Source: Parvibaculum sp049303435 (GTDB lineage: Bacteria; Pseudomonadota; Alphaproteobacteria; Parvibaculales; Parvibaculaceae). From it: a stretch of DNA of 10,741 nt. Position 1 is the first letter of the stretch, and every line of letters begins with the position of its first letter. This document shows positions 5,760 through 10,741 of the stretch, one piece after another. Made by a program: the position numbers and the translations under genes. Under the pieces are notes generated by a model. The model searched no databases and was not told the DNA's origin. It saw only the letters and a list, made by a program, of their open reading frames with translations. The DNA is taken from contig JBAQNC010000037.1 in assembly GCA_049303435.1 (NCBI GenBank), forward strand, positions 1-10,741. The letters are read 5' to 3'.

Positions 5760-7264
5760 CCGCCGAACGGCTGGCCCTCCGGCATGATCCGCACCCCCTT
5801 GCGGAGATGCCTGTAAGGAAGCTTCGTCAGGTCGGCGATATTCGGTCCCGGACTTTCGACGATCAGGACTTCGCGCGCCATCGGCTCAAAGTCGGCGCGG
5901 AAATGCACAGAGCTTTTGACAACTATGATGTTGCGCGAGGAAAGGTCGACGCCCGTGTGGCGCAGCATTTCCCGATCGGCGCATTGCGCCTTGCGTGAAG
6001 CCACGACGACTTCCACACCGCCGATGCGAAGCCGGACGGTCTGGCCAAGCGACATCTGCGAGCCGCCATAAAATGGTCCGGTCGCCATGAACTTTCCGTC
6101 TGTGATTTTCACGACCTCGAATTCGGCTTCGATTGGCGCTTCATCCGCTCCACCGGTTTTTGCGCCGAGCGACAGGCGCACCCGAGCGCCCTCGCCTGCC
6201 TCGGCAGCTTTCGCGACGGCGGCCGGATCGTAAAGCACGCCAAGCAAGGCGCGTTGGGCGTCCTGCGCGATCAGCTCGCGCAATATGCCGACCGTATCGC
6301 CATTGCCGCCTGCGCCGGGGTTGTCCTGCGTATCGGCAAAAATGATAGGCTTTCCGAAATCGTCATTGGCCATTGCATAGGCAATGGCGTCGCCTGGCGA
6401 CCACAGTCTCTCGCGGAACAGTTTTTCGCTGTCGATCATCCTTTGAGCGATCCTGTCGGCGGCTTCAGCTGCCGCCGCTTCCGTGTCGCCATAGGCAATG
6501 ACTGACGCACCGCAACCGACGATGTCAGCGGGGGGGAAGCCTGTCGCCAGCGAGATCGTACTGACCTTGCCATTGCCGAGCAACTCGCCGTCGAGCGAGG
6601 CCACCTCCTGATAGATCGAGGCCGCAGGCTCGCTCATGGTACATTGTGCGGTCAGCGGAATGAGATAGTCCAATTGCCGAAAGGCCTTCGCCTGTCTCGG
6701 GAGACCGTTGAAAATGGCGTCAAGGTGCGCGGCGGCGCGCGCGCCGGTTTCCGCCATGTCCACATGCGGATAGGTGCGATAGACGACCAGCGCATCGGAC
6801 AAGGCAACCATTCGCTCGGTGATGTTGGCGTGAAGATCGAGGCTCACGACGAAAGGCGTTTCGTCGCCGATGAGATTGCGCACGCGGGCGATGATTTCAC
6901 CCTCTCCGTCGCCGAGATGTTCGCAGACCATGGCGCCGTGAAGATCGAGATAAACTGCATCGACGGGCCCCAGCGCCCTCAAGGCCTCGATCATCGCGCC
7001 TGTGATGCGCTCAAAGGCGTCTTCCGTCACATGGGCCGACGGCGTTGCATGGCACCAGACAAGCGGTTTCAACTGATGGCCGGATTTTTCGGCCGCTTCG
7101 ATGAAGCCCGCGATGGGTATATTCATCTTCCTGAAAGCACCAATGAGGTTGGGCCCGGATTGAAGGGAAGGCCAGGAATCCGCCTGCTCAAAGGCCTCAT
7201 AGTCGGCCATCGTGGGCGCAAAGGTATTCGTCTCGTGCTGAAATCCGCCGATGGCAACTCGCAT
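5756..7264 (-). CDS. M81 family metallopeptidase (MlrC-like)
   Basis: The product is 502 residues. It matches the MlrC family, named after the third enzyme of microcystin breakdown. Most bacterial members have unknown substrates, so microcystin degradation should not be assumed. Seen: N-terminal signature MRVAIGGFQHETNTFAP (1-17), LDLHGAM (106-112), LDLHANITER (142-151), YRTYPHVDMAETG (162-174), CTMSEP (208-213), ADTQDNPGAGGNGDT (310-324) opening the C-terminal part, and MATGPFYGG (393-401). The conserved His, Asp and Glu in these motifs are the likely metal ligands. No signal peptide, so it is probably cytoplasmic. ATG 7264 is preferred over the in-frame GTG at 7276, because GGAG (7271-7274) lies six bases before the ATG and the family normally begins at this methionine. 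The Sel1-repeat gene lies 33 bp upstream on the same strand, probably in the same operon. Confidence 0.93.
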   Translation of the reverse strand: MRVAIGGFQHETNTFAPTMADYEAFEQADSWPSLQSGPNLIGAFRKMNIPIAGFIEAAEKSGHQLKPLVWCHATPSAHVTEDAFERITGAMIEALRALGPVDAVYLDLHGAMVCEHLGDGEGEIIARVRNLIGDETPFVVSLDLHANITERMVALSDALVVYRTYPHVDMAETGARAAAHLDAIFNGLPRQAKAFRQLDYLIPLTAQCTMSEPAASIYQEVASLDGELLGNGKVSTISLATGFPPADIVGCGASVIAYGDTEAAAAEAADRIAQRMIDSEKLFRERLWSPGDAIAYAMANDDFGKPIIFADTQDNPGAGGNGDTVGILRELIAQDAQRALLGVLYDPAAVAKAAEAGEGARVRLSLGAKTGGADEAPIEAEFEVVKITDGKFMATGPFYGGSQMSLGQTVRLRIGGVEVVVASRKAQCADREMLRHTGVDLSSRNIIVVKSSVHFRADFEPMAREVLIVESPGPNIADLTKLPYRHLRKGVRIMPEGQPFGG

Positions 7265-7270
7265 CTTCAA

Positions 7271-7274
7271 CTCC
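7271..7274 (-). promoter_or_regulatory. ribosome binding site deciding the M81 gene start
   Basis: The minus-strand GGAG lies six bases before ATG 7264. It lies inside the extension that a GTG start at 7276 would imply, so it favours the ATG, which also agrees with the usual family N-terminus. Confidence 0.65.
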
Positions 7275-7297
7275 ACATGGGGCCGGTCGGAACAAGC

Positions 7298-8050
7298 CTA
7301 TTGAGCGATAAATTCGGCCGCCCATTTGTCGGCTTCCGATTGGGCGGCTTCCTTTTCGCCTGACTTCATGCGCTTGCTGTATTTATCCATTGCCGCATTG
7401 ACCTGTTTGCCCTGTTCGGGATCTGCGAAACGACTGGCCAGTTCGACAAAGCTCCAACCCTTGACGCGGTCGACCAACACGCTCTCGCCCTCAAAATGGA
7501 TTTTTGCAATCTCCACCATGGCGGGGGAATATTTCTTCTTGGCGGCCAACAGTAGCCAGCGCAGGGCCTCGCTGCGTTCGACGGGAACGCCAAGGCCTCG
7601 ACGGTACATGTCCGCCAGATAATATTGCGAAGGTGGCCAGGCCTGCAGCGCACCCTTTTCAAAATATTTGATCGCCTTGTCATAGTTCTTCTTGATGCCG
7701 AGGCTCTTGTCGCCGTCTCGGTAGATCAACCCCACCTTGACGCCAGCCACAGCCTGTCCTTCATCCGCCGCGCGTTCATAATAATGGAACGCCAGCGACG
7801 GTGATCTTTCGACGCCACGCCCCTGATCATAGAGTTCACCGAGCAGATAGGAGGCCAGAGGGTGCCCACCAGCGGACGCCGTCGTCCAATCGGTCACGGC
7901 CGTCGCTATGTCGCCGGTCCGGTAGGCCTCGATCCCGTTCTCGAATGCGACATTGGCTTTTGATGTCGGCGCTGCGCTCAACGGTCCGCTAATTCCCATA
8001 AGAAAGGCGACTGCCGTGACGACCAGGCGCGAGAAAAAACGCAAATTCAT
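7298..8050 (-). CDS. exported Sel1-like repeat (TPR) protein
   Basis: The product is 250 residues. An N-terminal signal peptide is visible: basic start (MNLRFFSR), hydrophobic core (about 9-21), and a likely cleavage after LSA-A (about residue 26). It is then rich in Sel1/TPR-type helical repeats: a first unit around 34-60 (FENGIEAYRTGDIATAVTDW), then about 63-97 (LASYLLGELYDQGRGVERS, with FHYYERAADEG), 98-135 (YDKAIKYFEKGA) and 138-173 (YYLADMYRRGLGVPVERSEALRWLLLAA), with a degenerate final unit. The C-terminus (about 215-250) is charged and probably a coil. Sel1 repeats mediate protein-protein contacts; periplasmic members often take part in envelope or signalling tasks. No catalytic motif is visible. 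ATG 8050 with GGAG (8058-8061) seven bases upstream is preferred to the TTG at 8053. It is followed by the M81 gene in the same direction. Confidence 0.88.
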   Translation of the reverse strand: MNLRFFSRLVVTAVAFLMGISGPLSAAPTSKANVAFENGIEAYRTGDIATAVTDWTTASAGGHPLASYLLGELYDQGRGVERSPSLAFHYYERAADEGQAVAGVKVGLIYRDGDKSLGIKKNYDKAIKYFEKGALQAWPPSQYYLADMYRRGLGVPVERSEALRWLLLAAKKKYSPAMVEIAKIHFEGESVLVDRVKGWSFVELASRFADPEQGKQVNAAMDKYSKRMKSGEKEAAQSEADKWAAEFIAQ

Positions 8051-8202
8051 CAACTAACTCCAATTTGCACGCAACGGCTTTGCATAGTGCCACAAGTTTC
8101 GGCCAATCGCAGGGTCTGATTGACCTTTGGGGCTCCCTTGAGCCAACATTGGGGCAATCCGGCAATAACTCAAAATGAAACCGGCTTTAGGGAGAATAGA
8201 AC
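8051..8202. promoter_or_regulatory. divergent Sel1 / alcohol dehydrogenase control region with direct repeats
   Basis: This 152-bp region lies between two divergent starts. It carries the direct repeat TTGGGGC at 8127-8133 and 8149-8155, 22 bp apart (about two helical turns), with an inverted half copy GCCAA (8142-8146) between them, and a short hairpin GGCTC-CCTT-GAGCC (8131-8144). A TTGACC (8120-8125) could be a -35 for the dehydrogenase, but the sequence 17-18 bp on (CAACAT, 8144-8149) is a poor -10. The ribosome site of the dehydrogenase is AGGGAGA (8189-8195). Function of the repeats is inferred. Confidence 0.35.
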
Positions 8203-9288
8203 ATGAAAGCGGCTGTATTACGTCAGGTGGGAACGCCACTTACGATTGAAGATGTCCAGATCAACAAACCCGGTCCCCATGAGGTGCTGATCCGCACCAT
8301 GGCGGCAGGCGTCTGCCATTCCGACCTTCATTTCTATGAAGGTTCCTATCCCTACCCCCTGCCTGCCGTGCTGGGCCACGAATCCGCCGGCATTGTCGAG
8401 CAGGTCGGATCGGAGGTTCGCACCGTTAAGCCGGGCGACCATGTCATCACCTGTCTGTCGGCCTATTGCGGCCATTGCGAACATTGTCTCACGGGGCACA
8501 TGTCGCGCTGCGTCAGCCCGGAAACAAAGCGCGAAGCCGACGAAGAGCCGCGCCTTGGCGCCGCTTCCAGCACGATGAACCAGTTCCTCAATCTCTCGTC
8601 CTTTGCTGAGATGATGCTGATCCATGAACATGCCTGCGTCTCGATCCGCAAGGACATGCCCTTCGATCGTGCGGCGCTGATCGGCTGCTCGGTCACGACA
8701 GGCGTTGGCGCTGTCATTCATACCTCCACCGTTCGTCCCGGTGAAACCGTGGCGGTCATCGGCTGCGGCGGCGTCGGTCTTGCTGCGATCAATGGCGCGG
8801 CCATCGCAGGTGCGGGCCGCATCATCGCCATCGATACGCAAGGCTCAAAGCTCAACCTTGCCAAGGAATTTGGCGCGACCGATGTCGTCAACGCCAAGGA
8901 CGGCGATCCGGTCAAGCAGGTCATGGACCTCACCAATGGCGGCGTGCATCACTCTTTCGAAGCGATTGGTCTCAAGCAGACTGCCGAACAGGCCTTCAAG
9001 ATGCTTGGTCGTGGCGGTACGGCCAACATCATCGGCATGATCCCCGTCGGCGTGAATATCGAACTTCACGGTGCGGATTTCCTTGGCGAGAAGAAAATCC
9101 AGGGCTCGCTCATGGGGTCCAACCGCTTCCCGGTCGACATGCCGCGATTTGTCGATTTCTACATGAACGGCAAGCTCAAACTCGATCAGATGATCTCACG
9201 ACGGATCAAGCTCGATCAAGTCAATGAAGCCTTCGACGAGTTGAAAAAGGGCGAATTGGCGCGCTCCGTGATCGTTTTCGATCATTGA
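8203..9288 (+). CDS. zinc-dependent alcohol dehydrogenase (medium-chain, class III-like)
   Basis: Medium-chain dehydrogenase/reductase that oxidises an alcohol, or reduces an aldehyde, with NAD. The product is 361 residues, normal for the family. Seen: GroES-like domain with catalytic zinc ligands Cys38 (GVCHSDLHFYEG), His59 with Glu60 (VLGHESAG) and Cys162 (LIGCSVTTGVGA). The structural zinc site is complete: Cys89, Cys92, Cys95, Cys103 (CGHCEHC-X7-C). The Rossmann motif GCGGVG (187-192) is followed by an acidic residue, Asp211 (IAIDTQGSKL), which indicates NAD rather than NADP. The C-terminus (LGEKKIQGSLMGSNR and SRRIKLDQVNEAFDELKKGE) is like class III enzymes. The substrate cannot be told from sequence; I would not call it glutathione-dependent formaldehyde dehydrogenase without more evidence. 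ATG 8203 has AGGGAGA seven bases upstream. It is a single gene, ended by the terminator at 9311-9340. Confidence 0.93.
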   Translation: MKAAVLRQVGTPLTIEDVQINKPGPHEVLIRTMAAGVCHSDLHFYEGSYPYPLPAVLGHESAGIVEQVGSEVRTVKPGDHVITCLSAYCGHCEHCLTGHMSRCVSPETKREADEEPRLGAASSTMNQFLNLSSFAEMMLIHEHACVSIRKDMPFDRAALIGCSVTTGVGAVIHTSTVRPGETVAVIGCGGVGLAAINGAAIAGAGRIIAIDTQGSKLNLAKEFGATDVVNAKDGDPVKQVMDLTNGGVHHSFEAIGLKQTAEQAFKMLGRGGTANIIGMIPVGVNIELHGADFLGEKKIQGSLMGSNRFPVDMPRFVDFYMNGKLKLDQMISRRIKLDQVNEAFDELKKGELARSVIVFDH

Positions 9289-9310
9289 AACGGCGCTGAA
9301 CAGAAAAAAG

Positions 9311-9340
9311 AAAAGGCGGCTCATCTCTGAGCCGCCTTTT
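9311..9340. terminator. bidirectional intrinsic terminator between adh and valS
   Basis: A perfect 13-bp inverted repeat: AAAAGGCGGCTCA (9311-9323), a four-base loop TCTC, and TGAGCCGCCTTTT (9328-9340). A T run ends the plus-strand copy (9337-9341) and an A-rich run (9302-9309) gives a U tract on the minus strand. It therefore should stop both the dehydrogenase transcript coming from the left and the valS transcript coming from the right. It is the only clear intrinsic terminator in the window. Confidence 0.92.
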
Positions 9341-9362
9341 TGTTCCTCCAGAAGGAAAATGG

Positions 9363-10741
9363 CTAAGCCGCCCCTTCGAGCATCTTTACCGCGACCGTAA
9401 GCTTGGTCATTGCAGCTTCCGCATCTTGTTTACGCTCTCGCTGTTCCTCTACGACCTGCTCAGGCGCAGAGGCAAGAAACTTCTCGTTGCCAAGTTTGGC
9501 GTCGATCTTCTTGATCTCGTCTTCGAGCTTTCCGAGTTCCTTCTTGAGGCGGATCGTTTCCGCCTTGAGGTCGACAACGTCCGAGACGGGTAGCAGGACG
9601 GTTGCCTCGTCCAGCACCATCTGCAGCGCGCCTGTAGGCACCGTGTCGCTCGGTTCGGCAGAACTGAGACGCGCGAGACGCAGGATCAGATTCTCGTGGC
9701 GATTGAGGCGTGCGAGATTTTCAGCGCTCGCGCCCTTGATCATCATCGGGATTTTTGCGCCGGCGGGCACATTCATTTCCGCGCGCACGGAGCGAATTTC
9801 GGAAATGAGGCGGATAACCCACCCCAATTCCGCGTCGGCGTCCGCATCTCCCAGACCTTCGAGCGTGGGCCAGGGCGCGACCGCGAGAAGCGTTTCGCGC
9901 GCCGGGCCTGCCGTTGTCGCCCAGAGTTCTTCCGTCATGAAGGGCATGATGGGATGCAGCATCAGCAGGATCTGATCGAGAACCCAGGCCGCCGTCGCGC
10001 GCGTTTCGGCCTTGGCGACTTCGTCGTCCCCCATCATGATTGGCTTGATGAGTTCCAGATACCAGTCGCAGAAAATATTCCAGACGAAACGATAGGCCGT
10101 ACCTGCCGCTTCGTTGAAGCGATAGGTTTCGATCTCGCCGGTTATCGCGGCGGCGGCGCGGGCCACCTCACCGACGATCCATTTGTTGACGTTCTGCTTG
10201 AGCGCCTTGGGATCATAGTCCTCGACACGGGCGCATTCGTTCATTTCGCAGAAACGCGCGGCGTTCCAGAGCTTGGTGCCGAAGTTGCGGTAACCTTCGA
10301 CGCGGTTGGTCGCAAGCTTGATGTCGCGTCCCTGTGCCGCCATGGCTGTCAGCGTGAAGCGCAGGGCGTCTGCGCCATATTGATCGATCAGTTGTAGCGG
10401 GTCGATGACATTGCCCTTGGTCTTGGACATCTTCTGGCCACGTTCGTCGCGCACCAAGGCATGGATGTAAACATCCTTGAACGGCACTTCCTGCTTGAAG
10501 TGCAGGCCCATCATCATCATGCGGGCGATCCAGAAGAAAATGATGTCGAAACCTGTGACGACAACACTGGTCGGATAGTAGCGCGCAAGCTCGGGCGTCT
10601 CGTCGGGCCAGCCCAGTGTCGAGAAGGGCCAGAGGCCGGATGAGAACCAGGTGTCGAGCACGTCTTCGTCACGATATATTTTGATCGGTTCTTCTACCCA
10701 ACCACTTTCCCAGCTATTCGCCGCCGCTTTTATGTCAGTAA
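9363..10741 (-). CDS. valS: valyl-tRNA synthetase, C-terminal half (cut by window edge)
   Basis: Class I synthetase that charges tRNA-Val. About 458 codons are present. The frame stays open to position 10741, so the N-terminal catalytic part and HIGH motif lie outside the window. Seen: DEDVLDTWFSSGLWPFSTLGWPD (about 10600-10670), TGFDIIFFWIARMMMMGLHF, the KMSKS loop as KMSKTKGNV (10407-10433), ADALRFTLTAMAAQGRDIKL, the anticodon-binding domain with YRFVWNIFCDWYLELIKP and LLMLHPIMPFMTEELW, and a C-terminal charged coiled-coil arm (about 9366-9560, RLKKELGKLEDEIKKIDAKL) that in ValRS contacts tRNA. KMSKT in place of KMSKS is a mild variant. The GTG at 10661 is an internal valine (DVLDTW), not a start. 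The stop is followed by the bidirectional terminator 22 bp on. Confidence 0.97.
   Translation of the reverse strand, partial: TDIKAAANSWESGWVEEPIKIYRDEDVLDTWFSSGLWPFSTLGWPDETPELARYYPTSVVVTGFDIIFFWIARMMMMGLHFKQEVPFKDVYIHALVRDERGQKMSKTKGNVIDPLQLIDQYGADALRFTLTAMAAQGRDIKLATNRVEGYRNFGTKLWNAARFCEMNECARVEDYDPKALKQNVNKWIVGEVARAAAAITGEIETYRFNEAAGTAYRFVWNIFCDWYLELIKPIMMGDDEVAKAETRATAAWVLDQILLMLHPIMPFMTEELWATTAGPARETLLAVAPWPTLEGLGDADADAELGWVIRLISEIRSVRAEMNVPAGAKIPMMIKGASAENLARLNRHENLILRLARLSSAEPSDTVPTGALQMVLDEATVLLPVSDVVDLKAETIRLKKELGKLEDEIKKIDAKLGNEKFLASAPEQVVEEQRERKQDAEAAMTKLTVAVKMLEGAA

Noticed and set aside
5756..7264. A microcystin-degradation (mlr) locus
   Set aside because: Only an MlrC-family gene is present; no mlrA, mlrB or mlrD neighbours are seen, and the family is widespread in bacteria that do not degrade microcystin.
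8218..8841. Minus-strand reading frame of 207 codons opposite the alcohol dehydrogenase
   Set aside because: It mirrors the codon pattern of a complete zinc dehydrogenase on the plus strand and shows no domain.
8203..9288. Calling the alcohol dehydrogenase a glutathione-dependent formaldehyde dehydrogenase
   Set aside because: It has class III-like features, but the sequence alone does not show glutathione dependence and no formaldehyde-pathway partner gene is adjacent.
9696..10397. Plus-strand reading frame of 233 codons opposite valS
   Set aside because: It lies entirely inside valS on the other strand, and the composition is that of a shadow frame.
10407..10661. valS starting at the GTG at 10661
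   Set aside because: That codon is the valine in the conserved DEDVLDTWFSSGL stretch, and the frame continues open to the window edge.

Overview
The window looks like a chromosomal housekeeping segment from an alphaproteobacterium. The gene neighbourhood dgt / argS / SPOR-domain protein next to an ErpA-type iron-sulfur protein and xthA is a familiar alphaproteobacterial arrangement, and the protein sequences fit that class. I cannot name the genus. A group such as Maricaulales or Rhizobiales is only a guess. I see no insertion sequence, phage gene, CRISPR array, tRNA or rRNA.

Layout, left to right. Positions 1-2191 (minus strand) hold the start of a SPOR-domain cell-envelope protein (cut by the window edge) and, overlapping it by one base, argS. 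Positions 2345-2761 (plus) hold a small membrane-anchored protein resembling DUF2946. Positions 2769-3959 (minus) hold dgt, which starts at a TTG codon. Positions 4078-4440 (plus) hold an erpA-like A-type Fe-S carrier. Positions 4461-4820 (minus) hold a small unknown multi-pass membrane protein. Positions 4977-5759 (plus) hold xthA (exonuclease III). Positions 5756-7264 (minus) hold an M81/MlrC-family metallopeptidase, preceded in the same direction by a secreted Sel1-repeat protein (7298-8050). Positions 8203-9288 (plus) hold a zinc alcohol dehydrogenase. A strong bidirectional terminator lies at 9311-9340. Positions 9363-10741 (minus) hold the C-terminal half of valS, cut by the window edge.

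The genes alternate strands unusually often: eleven genes, eight strand changes. Two gene pairs look co-transcribed: argS with the SPOR gene, and the Sel1 gene with the M81 peptidase gene. Three convergent junctions are very tight (7 bp, 20 bp and a 4-bp overlap) and carry no visible terminator. Functionally the region mixes translation (argS, valS), nucleotide-pool and DNA maintenance (dgt, xthA), Fe-S cluster delivery (erpA) and envelope functions. The genes need not work as one pathway.

No stretch without a gene exceeds 160 bases. The four divergent intergenic regions (2192-2344, 3960-4077, 4821-4976, 8051-8202) contain the regulatory candidates. I found no convincing undescribed system. 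The best leads are the two small membrane-protein genes inserted antisense into otherwise conserved junctions, and a shared promoter-like motif upstream of erpA and xthA.
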